A stretch of 64,000 bases of DNA, from contig NZ_FNPL01000012.1 of NCBI RefSeq assembly GCF_900107305.1, positions 58,532-122,531 of the forward strand, given 5' to 3'. Position numbers and translations under genes: made by a program. The DNA comes from Thermoactinomyces sp. DSM 45892 (lineage in GTDB: Bacteria; Bacillota; Bacilli; Thermoactinomycetales; Thermoactinomycetaceae). The notes beneath the pieces were generated by a model. The model saw only the letters and a program-made list of their open reading frames with translations. It did not search any database and had not been told where the DNA came from. Numbering within the stretch: the first letter of the stretch is position 1; the number at the start of each line of letters is the position of its first letter. Positions 43,691 through 52,340 of the stretch are shown one piece after another.

Positions 43691-43713
43691 ACATATAAAA
43701 GAGGAGGGAACAA

Positions 43714-44400
43714 ATGATGAAAGATAATAGGGAAGTTAAAGTTAAGTGTTTATATGGGAAATTCTCACTAATAGTTTTTTTATTTGTCCTTTTAATTGTC
43801 CACTATTTTGTAATTGTGTTGGATGTAGGACCTAGTAACCCTATATCTATAAAAGTGAATAAATATACTTCATTCTATACTAAAACAATATTTGCTCAAA
43901 ATTGGCATTTATTCGCACCAGATCCCTTGATAGATAATCAAAAAATCTATGTTCAGATAAAGCAGAAGCAATCATCCAAACCGGGAGAATTCGAGGACTG
44001 GATTGATATCTCAACACCTTTAATCAAAATGAATGATAAGAGTGTTTTTACACCTTATAACAGAATCCTCCGCTATAGTGATGGATTAGTTGGATCATTT
44101 TATAGTGGTAGTAATACAGATTTAGTTACAGATGTGATCGAAAAAACAAAAGATGAAAGTCTCAAGAAAAACCTTTTAGATAAAAGTGAGGAATCACGAA
44201 CAGAAGCCAAAACTGCTATATATCGGTATGCATCATCCTACGCTCTATATTTGACAACAGACCCCGAAGAAATAAGGGTGAAGCTTGAAGCAACCAGACC
44301 CCAACCTTTTTCAGAGAGAAATACCAAGAACTATGTAAAGAAAACAGAGTCAAACACTTTTGAGTGGAAAAAAGTAGACAAGGTTCTTCCATTCAGATAA
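43714..44400 (+). CDS. SdpA-like / DUF5819 family protein
   Basis: 228 residues behind GAGGAGGG. One N-terminal membrane helix (LIVFLFVLLIVHYFVIVLDV) is followed by FAQNWHLFAPDPLIDNQKIY, the N-W-x-x-F-A-P-x-P signature of DUF5819/SdpA proteins, and a soluble domain outside or inside the membrane. In Bacillus SdpA and SdpB are both needed to mature the SDP peptide. Pairing with the HTTM protein immediately downstream strengthens the assignment. Confidence 0.7.
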   Translation: MMKDNREVKVKCLYGKFSLIVFLFVLLIVHYFVIVLDVGPSNPISIKVNKYTSFYTKTIFAQNWHLFAPDPLIDNQKIYVQIKQKQSSKPGEFEDWIDISTPLIKMNDKSVFTPYNRILRYSDGLVGSFYSGSNTDLVTDVIEKTKDESLKKNLLDKSEESRTEAKTAIYRYASSYALYLTTDPEEIRVKLEATRPQPFSERNTKNYVKKTESNTFEWKKVDKVLPFR

Positions 44401-44426
44401 CAAATTAAGGAGAGGAAGGGATAGAA

Positions 44427-45389
44427 TTGATGAAGGCTAAATTCAACCAATGGATCATAGCTGTAGTTGAAAACATGTCTAAAGAGAAATTTTTAATCGG
44501 ACCTTCAATTTTACGGATCGTTTTAGGAGTTATCATGTTGTATAACTATTTTATTCACTATTTTCAAAGACATCTTTTGTTTAGTCACGAAGGAATTGGA
44601 TTATTTAATGCAAATTATTCTCTATACGATCTAGTCAAGTCCCCTTTACAGTTTGATATTATTTATCACTTAGCAATTTTAATCACAATGTTGTTTATCA
44701 TTGGCTATGGCAATAGGTTTATCACAATACTCAACTTTATATTTTATCATTCATTCTATCAACGGTTGAGTTATATGGCTGATGGTGGTGATAATCTTCT
44801 CTACATAGTTTTGTTTCTTTTGATCTTTGTAAACGTCACTACATATTTTTCTGTTGATAACGTATTGTACAAAAGGAGAGGAAAGCCTTTCAAACATTCC
44901 TCTTGGAGTATAATTATCCATAATATATTTGTTGTTGCTATCATTATTCAGGTGTGTATTGTTTATTTTACATCTGCTTGCTATCAGCTTATGGGAGAGG
45001 TTTGGAGTAATGGAACGGCTCTCTATTACATTTCACAAGTTGATGCTTTTTCAAGACCATCACTTACGTATTTTGTTGAGAATTTTATGTATTTGAGTGT
45101 TCTGTTCTCTTATTTAAGTATCTTTATCAAGTTAGCTTTTCCATTCATTATTCTGAACAAAAGGCTAAAGCTATGTGCTGTACTGGCACTTTGTAGTTTT
45201 CATTTTGGCATTCTAGTAGGTATGGGGCTTCTCAGTTTCTCTATGGTTATGATTTCAATGGAGTTTCTAATATTTACAGATCAGGAATATAAAAAGGTGT
45301 TTTCTCTAAAAGAGTCACTAAAAATTAATGTAGTGCGACTGATATTCTCATTTAAACAGAAATTCGGCAGGAAAACACCTAGTCAATGA
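44427..45389 (+). CDS. SdpB-like HTTM-domain membrane protein
   Basis: 320 residues from ATG behind AAGGAGAGGAAGGG. It has about seven membrane segments with the HTTM pattern (vitamin-K carboxylase-like): SILRIVLGVIMLYNYFIHYF, RLSYMADGGDNLLYIVLFLL and ACYQLMGEVWSNGTALYYIS. The length matches SdpB. It would process or export the SDP-like peptide with the SdpA-like partner. Its stop overlaps a downstream ATG. Confidence 0.75.
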   Translation: MMKAKFNQWIIAVVENMSKEKFLIGPSILRIVLGVIMLYNYFIHYFQRHLLFSHEGIGLFNANYSLYDLVKSPLQFDIIYHLAILITMLFIIGYGNRFITILNFIFYHSFYQRLSYMADGGDNLLYIVLFLLIFVNVTTYFSVDNVLYKRRGKPFKHSSWSIIIHNIFVVAIIIQVCIVYFTSACYQLMGEVWSNGTALYYISQVDAFSRPSLTYFVENFMYLSVLFSYLSIFIKLAFPFIILNKRLKLCAVLALCSFHFGILVGMGLLSFSMVMISMEFLIFTDQEYKKVFSLKESLKINVVRLIFSFKQKFGRKTPSQ

Positions 45390-45427
45390 CTAATATGGTT
45401 ATGTATAATTTAGTGAGAGAGGGGAGT

Positions 45428-45631
45428 ATGTATTTGAAATTTTTTATTTGGCTTGGAACCGGACTTTTGATCATTTTTTGTCTTATTCTTATTATAGAAG
45501 GAGGAAGCAAAACGAAATATTTCCCTTATTCCTTTCTTTGGGGACCTTTCGTAATATCCAGTGTTCTTGCATTCATCTATCACATGGTTAAATCAAAGAA
45601 GAGCGGGGCAGAAGGAGATAAGGTAGAGTGA
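45428..45631 (+). CDS. small membrane protein, possible immunity
   Basis: 67 residues from ATG 45428 behind GAGGGGAG; an upstream in-frame ATG at 45386 lacks a ribosome binding site. Two membrane helices (FFIWLGTGLLIIFCLILII and FLWGPFVISSVLAFIYHMV) and a charged tail. In peptide-toxin operons such small membrane proteins often give self-immunity, but no sequence motif shows it here. Confidence 0.5.
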   Translation: MYLKFFIWLGTGLLIIFCLILIIEGGSKTKYFPYSFLWGPFVISSVLAFIYHMVKSKKSGAEGDKVE

Positions 45632-46719
45632 ATGTAGTTTATTGGCTTTTCATTATTTTGTTCTTACTATTATTTGGAGTTTTGGTCTTGAAGTATTTAT
45701 CAGGAAGTTCCTATCAAATTCTCGAACAAATTAAAGAAAAACCAGAGAACTTTTCTCTAGTGGTAAAAAAAAATGGAGAAAATTTCATTTCCCACAATGC
45801 TGATAAAATCATGTCATTGGCTAGTACAGTGAAAGTTATTGTTACTATCGCTTACACTCGTCAAGTCGAACAAGAAATGATAAATCCTACTGAATCGATT
45901 CCATTAGTGGAATTGGAAAAGTACCACTTTCCTACTACAGATGGTGGTGCGCACCAAGAATGGCTTGATAAATTGGTAGGTACTGACAAATCAGTACCAC
46001 TAGAAAGTGTAGTAAGAGGGATGATCCAATTTAGTTCGAATGCAAATACAGAGTATCTATTAGAACGGTTGGGAATTCCTTACATCAATCAGATGTTAAC
46101 GGAGTTTAATTTGTCATCGCATGACCCGCTCTTTTACATAAGTCCTTCTGCACTCCTAATCCCTCAATACATAGAGAGAGAATATCCTTCTCTTAATGAT
46201 AAAGAATCAATTCAGCTACAGATAGAAAGTATGTCTATAGAGGAATACAGGAAAACAGCAGAGAGAATACATAAACTGCTTAATAGTGATGAAACTGTTT
46301 TTGATATAAAAAGTGTGAACAATTCAATGTCACTACAAAAATGCTGGTCAGATAAGCTTCCGCATGCATCTGCCAATGATTATGCAAATTTAATGAGCCA
46401 TATTAATCGAGGAAAAGGGTTTAGTGAAAAAGAGAGAAATCGTCTTTATAGTTTATTAAAGCGAGATTGGCTTTTAACTGATCGAATAGCTAGGATTGGT
46501 GGCAAGGGCGGATCTACAGCTTTTGTTTTGACCTTTGCATTGTATCTAGAAGACAGAGAAAAAAATCTGGTTGAGATAGTCTTTTTTTCGAATCAGTCAG
46601 ATCCAACCGTAGCACGTTTAGTGGAAAAGTCTTTCAGAAATTTTATTAAACAAATGATTGATAAACCGTCATTTAGTCAAAGTTGTAAAAAAGCTCTGCA
46701 TTCTAGCCATCTAGGTTAG
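45628..46719 (+). CDS. membrane-anchored beta-lactamase-fold serine hydrolase
   Basis: 363 residues from GTG overlapping the upstream stop. An N-terminal signal anchor (WLFIILFLLLFGVLVLKYL) precedes a class A beta-lactamase/PBP-like domain: Ser-x-x-Lys in LASTVKVIVTIAY, Ser-x-Asn in MIQFSSNANTEYLLERLG and the KTG-like IGGKGGST. The active site would be outside the membrane. In this operon it may process or degrade the secreted peptide, or protect the producer. The predicted hydrolase fold is firm; its substrate is not known. Confidence 0.75.
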   Translation: MNVVYWLFIILFLLLFGVLVLKYLSGSSYQILEQIKEKPENFSLVVKKNGENFISHNADKIMSLASTVKVIVTIAYTRQVEQEMINPTESIPLVELEKYHFPTTDGGAHQEWLDKLVGTDKSVPLESVVRGMIQFSSNANTEYLLERLGIPYINQMLTEFNLSSHDPLFYISPSALLIPQYIEREYPSLNDKESIQLQIESMSIEEYRKTAERIHKLLNSDETVFDIKSVNNSMSLQKCWSDKLPHASANDYANLMSHINRGKGFSEKERNRLYSLLKRDWLLTDRIARIGGKGGSTAFVLTFALYLEDREKNLVEIVFFSNQSDPTVARLVEKSFRNFIKQMIDKPSFSQSCKKALHSSHLG

Positions 46720-46741
46720 ATGATTTTACTAGATATAACTT

Positions 46742-46768
46742 AACCGCATCTCGGCGGTTATTTTTTTT
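46742..46768 (+). terminator. terminator of the SDP-like cassette
   Basis: AACCGC / GCGGTT stem with five-base loop followed by eight T residues, directly abutting phage promoter element 6. Confidence 0.8.
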
Positions 46769-46803
46769 GTCCTCATTCGGTCTATCCATGCGCTTGTATA
46801 AGT
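46769..46803 (+). promoter_or_regulatory. phage GTCC-N16-TGCGCTTA element 6
   Basis: GTCCTCATTC at 46769 and TGCGCTTGTATAAG at 46789, spacing 20, starting immediately after the cassette terminator. Confidence 0.7.
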
Positions 46804-46834
46804 ATAGGGCTGTAAGCCTATATAGGAGGACAAT

Positions 46835-47893
46835 ATGAAACTTACAAATTTAGTAGATGAAAGCTTGCTCCGAGATAGCTGTAGACAACCAGTAGCAGGA
46901 AGCGAACTTGCGCATGATTTTCTAACAATGATGGACAAATGGCACTCCTACAAGGAAATATGGGATGACGATCTTGATGCGGACATCCTACGAATGAACC
47001 TCGAGATTTTGACGACTAACAGAAAGAAATTAGATTGGGGACCGAAAGGGACTGGATATTTCACACCATCATCTTCGTCTAGTGATGCCCGAGAGCTTTA
47101 TATGAAGCTGACTAAAGCCCCACGAGACGAGCAAGAAATAGCACCTCATCAAAAACGTTGGCAGAGAGCAGGTACTGCATTTGGTGACATCATTCAAGAT
47201 GATCTTCTGTACATCAATAAACACTATATTAGTGAGTTCAAAGAGCAACCAACATACAGACCAGAGTTTGTTGACTTGAATGGCAAACTATATCCATCAT
47301 GGGAACGATTTGCTCGAAAGATCATGTGGGTAAAACATCGTGGTCATCAGATCCCGATACTTGGACAGCCCGACGGTATCCTTTGGCATCACACTGGAAA
47401 ACGAGTAGGGCTAGAGATCAAAACAAAGCAGACGACTGCTGCACGGACAAGCCATTACTCTATGAGAGAACCGAGTCAGGATCACATCAAACAATGTATT
47501 TGTTACTCGATTATGTACGGAGTGGATGATTATCTAATTGTTTACGGCAATCTAGCGAAAAAAGCTTGGAATATGACAAAAGAGGATTATGAGAAAACTC
47601 CTGACCTTCGCGTATTCCATATCAAGATTACGGATGAGGATCGGAAAGGACTACTAGATTTCTTCGCAGATATATTGGACTGTATTGATGCAGGCATCCC
47701 ACCGAAGTTAGACCTCGATAAATGGATGTTCAATAACTTTAAAACCGCCTGTGCCTTATCGCTCTCCCAAGATGAGCTAACTGAAATTACTCAACAGGTT
47801 TCGAATGTGTCTAAATCCCAACTCCCCGAATGGAAGAAAAGACAGTATACCGAAGCCCTAGAATTTATTAACGAGGTTCGATCAAATAGCTAA
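46835..47893 (+). CDS. PD-(D/E)XK nuclease (YqaJ/RecB-like)
   Basis: 352 residues behind AGGAGG. The nuclease core is GQPDGILWHHTGKRVGLEIKTKQ near residues 172-195 (Asp then Glu-x-Lys), followed by a Gln-containing helix QDHIKQCICYSIMYG. It likely acts as a recombination exonuclease or in host DNA degradation. It forms an operon with the RuvC-like nuclease, whose ATA start overlaps its end. Confidence 0.75.
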   Translation: MKLTNLVDESLLRDSCRQPVAGSELAHDFLTMMDKWHSYKEIWDDDLDADILRMNLEILTTNRKKLDWGPKGTGYFTPSSSSSDARELYMKLTKAPRDEQEIAPHQKRWQRAGTAFGDIIQDDLLYINKHYISEFKEQPTYRPEFVDLNGKLYPSWERFARKIMWVKHRGHQIPILGQPDGILWHHTGKRVGLEIKTKQTTAARTSHYSMREPSQDHIKQCICYSIMYGVDDYLIVYGNLAKKAWNMTKEDYEKTPDLRVFHIKITDEDRKGLLDFFADILDCIDAGIPPKLDLDKWMFNNFKTACALSLSQDELTEITQQVSNVSKSQLPEWKKRQYTEALEFINEVRSNS

Positions 47894-48374
47894 GTATTTA
47901 GGATTGGACCTTTCACTCAGTTCTACGGGGATGGCTGTGGTTGAAGTAAAGCAAGGAAGGGCTAAATTAGCCCAAGCATTCCGAGTGAAGACAAATCCAA
48001 AGCTTTCACATGGAGATCGGTTAAATAACATTACCGAACAGTTAGAGGCACTTATCAAAAACGAAGGACCCTTTGACGTTGTAGCGCGTGAAAGGGGATT
48101 TGTCCGCTTTGCTGGAGCTACGCAGGCGATATATAAGGTTGTTGGATGTTCTGACTTAATCCTACGAAATTATGAAATTGTGGAATATTCACCTATGACG
48201 ATTAAGTCTATTCTAACTAGCAATTCAAGGGCATCTAAACAGGAAGTAGAGTTGTCTGTCCGCCGGATATTGAAGTTAAAAGATACGTATCAATTTGAAA
48301 GTGATGATGCTTCGGATGCTGTGGCAGTTATCCTTACACACTTACTAAAAGAAAAAATAATCGGGAGGAACTAG
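47886..48374 (+). CDS. RuvC-like Holliday junction nuclease, apparent ATA start
   Basis: 162 residues if it starts at ATA 47886, nine bases behind GAGG, overlapping the upstream stop. This gives (M)AKYLGLDLSLSSTGMAVVEV, the standard RuvC N-terminus with the first catalytic Asp. The alternative TTG at 47904 starts on the residue before that Asp and has no ribosome binding site. Other features: VVARERGFVRFAGATQAIYK (catalytic Glu region) and ESDDASDAVAVILTHLL (final Asp pair). It resolves branched replication intermediates before packaging. Confidence 0.82.
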   Translation: MAKYLGLDLSLSSTGMAVVEVKQGRAKLAQAFRVKTNPKLSHGDRLNNITEQLEALIKNEGPFDVVARERGFVRFAGATQAIYKVVGCSDLILRNYEIVEYSPMTIKSILTSNSRASKQEVELSVRRILKLKDTYQFESDDASDAVAVILTHLLKEKIIGRN

Positions 48375-48375
48375 G

Positions 48376-50661
48376 ATGACTATTATCACGAAAGACGATG
48401 GGGAAAGAAAATTGCTCTATGATGAAGTACGATTACGAAGATATTTAGAGACTATTACCAAGCGCTTTCCACATGTGAAAACCCAAAAATACATTACTAA
48501 TGTGATGCAATATGTTGCAAATAAAGATGAGATTAAAGCAGATCAGATCATTAAACGAATGATACACGAAGCACTCGATCGGGTAGGGGTCGGAAATTCC
48601 CAACATCCTGATTTTACTTACATCGCATCAGAGATTTTATTAAGAAATTTGTATAAACAGGTATCACAGACACGTTGTTACGACAGCGAAGATAAGTATG
48701 GAGACTTTTATTCTTTCATCAGATCTCTTACTACAAAGGGAATTTTCTCTCCCAAGCTACTCGAAGTCTATACGAAAGAAGAGATCAAGGAACTAGGGGG
48801 ATTCATTGACCCATCCAAGGATTTGCTTTTTACTTACATTGGATTGCAGACACTTATGGATCGATATCTTGCTAGGGGATTTACTGGAGCCATCTACGAG
48901 CTTCCCCAAGAAAGATTCATGATCATTGCTATGAATCTTATGTCTAATGAAAAGCCAGAGAAAAGAATTTCTCTAGTCAAAGAGTGTTATTGGGCGATCT
49001 CTAACCTGTATATGACTGTAGCTACTCCGACATTAACCAATTCAGGCAAGGCATCTGGTCAATTGTCATCTTGCTTCATTGACACAGTAGATGATAGCCT
49101 TCGGAGTATTTATGACACCAATACAGACATCGCAACTCTCTCTAAATTGGGGGGTGGAATCGGCATTTATTTAGGAAAAGTACGTGCAAGGGGTTCCGAT
49201 ATTCGAGGATATAAAGGTGTATCATCGGGAGTAATTCCATGGATGAAGTTGTATAATCAGACGGCTGTTAGCGTAGATCAGTTGGGTCAGCGAAATGGAG
49301 CGGTTGCGGTCTACCTTGATGTATGGCATAAAGATATACTTTCATTTCTAGATGCCAAGCTGAATAACGGTGATGAAAGATTACGTACGCATGATCTTTT
49401 CACTGGTGTTTGTCTTCCGGATCTCTTTATGGAGAAGGTAGAGAAGCGAGAGGACTGGTATCTGTTCTGTCCGCATGAAGTTAGAAAAGTGATGGGTTTT
49501 TCTCTAGAGGATTTCTACGATGAATCAAAGGGTAGGGGCTCCTTTCGAGAGAAGTATGAATCATGTATTCAGAACAATCAACTCTCAATGGTAAAAGTAC
49601 CTGCTATTGAGATCATGAAACGAATTATGAAAAGCCAACTTGAAACAGGCACACCGTATATGTTCTATCGAGACGAAGTAAATCGCATGAATCCGAATAA
49701 GCACGAAGGAATGGTCTACTCTTCTAACCTCTGTACGGAAATAATGCAAAATATGTCTAGCACAAAGGTGATAGAAGAGGTATCAGATGGCGAAAAAATT
49801 AACGTTACAAAACTATCAGGAGACTTCGTAGTTTGCAATCTTTCTTCGATCAACCTTGGACGAGCTGTACCAGATGATGTACTTGAGCGACTAATCCCGA
49901 TTCAAGTCCGTATGCTGGACAATGTGATCGATCTCAATGAGAAGCGGATCGAAGTTCCACAGGCTGTAATGACTAATCAAAAGTATAGAGCGATTGGACT
50001 TGGTACATTCGGATGGCATCATTTACTTGCTTTGAAGGGGATTCGATGGGAATCAGATGAAGCAGTTGAGTATGCGGACGAGCTTTATGAAAAGATAGCA
50101 TACTTAACCATCCAATCCAGTATGAACCTAGCAACTGAAAAAGGTTCATATCCTGTCTTTAGAGGTAGTAGTTGGGAGACAGGGGAGTATTTCAAACAGA
50201 GAGGATATGATTTTTCTGATCGATTCAACTGGGCAGAGTTACGGATGAAAATCGAACATCATGGTATCAGGAATGGGTATCTACTAGCAATAGCACCAAA
50301 TGGATCAACAGCATTGATTGGAGGGTCAACGGCTTCTATCGATCCTATATTTTCAACCCAATATGTGGAGGAAAAGAAGGACTATAAAATCCCTGTGACT
50401 GCTCCGGATCTCTCACCTAAAACGATGTGGCACTACAAACCTTCATACCATATTGACCAGAAGTGGTCGATTCTCCAGAATGCTACTCGTCAAAGACATA
50501 TTGACCAAGCACAGTCATTCAATTTATATGTTACACATGACATCCGTGCGGCAGACTTCTTAGAGCTTCACCTGTTCGCTTGGAGACATGGGCTGAAAAC
50601 TACGTATTATGTTCGGAGCACGTCAATTGAAATAGAAGAATGTGATGCATGTGCTTCATAG
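48376..50661 (+). CDS. nrdE: class I ribonucleotide reductase, large subunit
   Basis: 761 residues behind GGGAGG. It has an ATP-cone-like N-terminus (LLYDEVRLRRYLETITKRF), the Cys of SSCFIDTVDDS, the KLGGGIGIYLGKVRARGS segment, the active-site YSSNLCTEI with the radical Cys and Glu, the phosphate loop APNGSTALIGGSTASIDP, and the C-terminal CDAC redox pair. It reduces ribonucleotides for phage DNA synthesis together with the NrdF/B-type subunit downstream. Whether it is closer to NrdA or NrdE cannot be settled by eye. Confidence 0.93.
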   Translation: MTIITKDDGERKLLYDEVRLRRYLETITKRFPHVKTQKYITNVMQYVANKDEIKADQIIKRMIHEALDRVGVGNSQHPDFTYIASEILLRNLYKQVSQTRCYDSEDKYGDFYSFIRSLTTKGIFSPKLLEVYTKEEIKELGGFIDPSKDLLFTYIGLQTLMDRYLARGFTGAIYELPQERFMIIAMNLMSNEKPEKRISLVKECYWAISNLYMTVATPTLTNSGKASGQLSSCFIDTVDDSLRSIYDTNTDIATLSKLGGGIGIYLGKVRARGSDIRGYKGVSSGVIPWMKLYNQTAVSVDQLGQRNGAVAVYLDVWHKDILSFLDAKLNNGDERLRTHDLFTGVCLPDLFMEKVEKREDWYLFCPHEVRKVMGFSLEDFYDESKGRGSFREKYESCIQNNQLSMVKVPAIEIMKRIMKSQLETGTPYMFYRDEVNRMNPNKHEGMVYSSNLCTEIMQNMSSTKVIEEVSDGEKINVTKLSGDFVVCNLSSINLGRAVPDDVLERLIPIQVRMLDNVIDLNEKRIEVPQAVMTNQKYRAIGLGTFGWHHLLALKGIRWESDEAVEYADELYEKIAYLTIQSSMNLATEKGSYPVFRGSSWETGEYFKQRGYDFSDRFNWAELRMKIEHHGIRNGYLLAIAPNGSTALIGGSTASIDPIFSTQYVEEKKDYKIPVTAPDLSPKTMWHYKPSYHIDQKWSILQNATRQRHIDQAQSFNLYVTHDIRAADFLELHLFAWRHGLKTTYYVRSTSIEIEECDACAS

Positions 50662-50664
50662 ATA

Positions 50665-50690
50665 GAGGACAGAAAGCTTGTCCTCTTTTC
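50665..50690 (+). terminator. terminator overlapping phage element 7
   Basis: GAGGACA / TGTCCTC stem with seven-base loop and TTTT. Its 3' arm is itself the GTCCTCTTTT half of the promoter element. Confidence 0.7.
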
Positions 50691-50714
50691 TTATAGCTAT
50701 GCGCTTGTATAAGA
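50680..50714 (+). promoter_or_regulatory. phage GTCC-N16-TGCGCTTA element 7
   Basis: GTCCTCTTTT at 50680 and TGCGCTTGTATAAG at 50700, spacing 20, upstream of the small-subunit gene. Confidence 0.7.
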
Positions 50715-50715
50715 G

Positions 50716-50815
50716 TAGGGACTATTGGAATCCTCTCTCAATTGAATATGTTGTTGTTGTTCATCTTCTCCGAATTACCCTTTCGAACATTCCTCGTCTT
50801 AACCAATAGTCCCTA
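50716..50815 (+). promoter_or_regulatory. structured leader of the RNR small-subunit gene
   Basis: TAGGGACTATTGG (50716-50728) and CCAATAGTCCCTA (50803-50815) form a perfect 13-bp helix enclosing about 75 bases, between promoter element 7 and the start codon. Possible regulatory fold; no known riboswitch or NrdR-box pair recognised. Confidence 0.5.
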
Positions 50816-50839
50816 TTAAATTACTGAAAGGTGGATTAT

Positions 50840-51874
50840 ATGAAGAAAATTACTAAGCGGAAACTATATGACATCACTGCGCCAAATCGCTCCACAGGAA
50901 TTATATGTGGTGATTCCTCAAACGTCTTGAACTGGGATGATGTAGCCTACACATGGGCTTATCCCATGTACAAAAACATGGTGGCGAATTTTTGGATTCC
51001 CGAAGAGATCAACATGTCCCATGACATTAAGCAATGGCAGGTATTAAGCGAGGATGAGATGTTTGCATTTAAGCGGATCATTGGACTACTCGCATTTTTA
51101 GATTCTATCCAGTCGGACTTTAGCCATCAAGTAGCCGAATACCTGACCGATTCATCTCTATCTGCACTGATGACGATTCTTGCTTTTCAAGAAGTCGTAC
51201 ACAACCAGTCCTACTCGTATGTCCTATCTTCGCTAGTGTCAAAAAAGGAGCAAGAAGAGATTTTTGAGTATTGGAAGCATGACGAAGTTCTTCGGGAAAG
51301 AAACGATTTTATTGCAAAGGGGTACAAAGAGTTTGTCCAAAATAAAACCCCAGAAACCTTTCGTAATGCAATCGTGTATGACGTGATATTAGAGGGTTTA
51401 AACTTCTATTCGGGATTTGCCTTCTTCTACAATCTAGCTAGAAATAACAAGATGAAGGCCACCTCCGACATGATCAACTATATCAACAGAGATGAGCAGA
51501 TCCATGTAACTCTATTTACGCAGATTTACAAAGAGCTACTAACAGAAAGACCCGAACTAAATACGGAAGAGCATCGACAATGGGCAATGGAAACTTTTCG
51601 AGAAGCAGCCGAATTAGAAATCAAATGGTCCCGTTATATTATTGGTGATCGGTTTGATGACATTGATCCGCAAGATCTAGAAGACTATATTCGGTTCATG
51701 GCAAACAAGCGATGTAAGCAACTTGGATTAGGAAAGCCATTTGAGGGCTATGATTTAAATCCGCTGAAATGGATCATGGTTTATGAAAACCCGAATAATG
51801 GAAAACAGGACTTTTTTGAGGGGAAATCAAGACAGTATGCCAAAGCCTTTGATAACGGTTTTGATGAACTATAG
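50840..51874 (+). CDS. nrdF: class I ribonucleotide reductase, small subunit
   Basis: 344 residues from ATG 50840 behind AAAGGTGG. Diiron ligands and helices are visible: FLDSIQSDFSHQ (Asp/Glu), FQEVVHNQSYSYVL (Glu-x2-His), VILEGLNFYSGFAFFYNLAR (Glu) and RDEQIHVTLF (Glu-x2-His). It generates the tyrosyl (or equivalent metal) radical for the large subunit. Its own promoter element and leader allow control separate from the large subunit. Confidence 0.93.
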   Translation: MKKITKRKLYDITAPNRSTGIICGDSSNVLNWDDVAYTWAYPMYKNMVANFWIPEEINMSHDIKQWQVLSEDEMFAFKRIIGLLAFLDSIQSDFSHQVAEYLTDSSLSALMTILAFQEVVHNQSYSYVLSSLVSKKEQEEIFEYWKHDEVLRERNDFIAKGYKEFVQNKTPETFRNAIVYDVILEGLNFYSGFAFFYNLARNNKMKATSDMINYINRDEQIHVTLFTQIYKELLTERPELNTEEHRQWAMETFREAAELEIKWSRYIIGDRFDDIDPQDLEDYIRFMANKRCKQLGLGKPFEGYDLNPLKWIMVYENPNNGKQDFFEGKSRQYAKAFDNGFDEL

Positions 51875-51886
51875 GAGGGGTTGAAT

Positions 51887-52337
51887 ATGAATAATCGAAT
51901 CAAGTTAAAGCTTCTATATAATGATGCAGATGTGCCAAAATACAAAACTGAAATGGCAGCAGGTATGGATCTATCTGCATATCTGGATGACCTAAATCAA
52001 CATATAGAAATTAGACCAGGAGAGCGGAAGTTAGTTATGACAGGCTTGTCCATGGATATTCCGAAAGGTATCGAAATGCAGATCCGTCCTAGAAGTTGGT
52101 CTTGCTTTGAAGCATGGCATTACCGTACTCAATTCACCAGGAACTGTAGATGCTGATTATCGTGGTGAGATCGGTGTGATCCTTATCAATCTAGGAGATA
52201 AACCATTTAATATACGACATGGTGATCGAGTAGCACAGGCCGTATTTAACAAAGTAGAATCGGTAGCCTTTCGTTTTGTATCCGAACTAGACGAGACAGA
52301 GCGAGGAGCAGGCGGATTTGGGCATACGGGGGTATAG
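51887..52337 (+). pseudogene. dut: dUTPase with a single-base frameshift
   Basis: The N-terminal part (from ATG 51887 behind GGAGGGG) has motif 1 AAGMDLSAY and reaches IRPRS in motif 2, then shifts frame and stops at 52156. The other frame continues [12 protein letters not shown], motif 3 [12 protein letters not shown], motif 4 [13 protein letters not shown] and motif 5 [11 protein letters not shown] to 52337. Removing one T at 52096/52097 restores AGT GGT CTT, i.e. R-S-G-L-A. Either a real mutation, a sequencing error, or unlikely programmed +1 shifting. If intact it would keep dUTP low for phage replication and supply dUMP to ThyX. Confidence 0.88.
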
Positions 52338-52340
52338 GGA

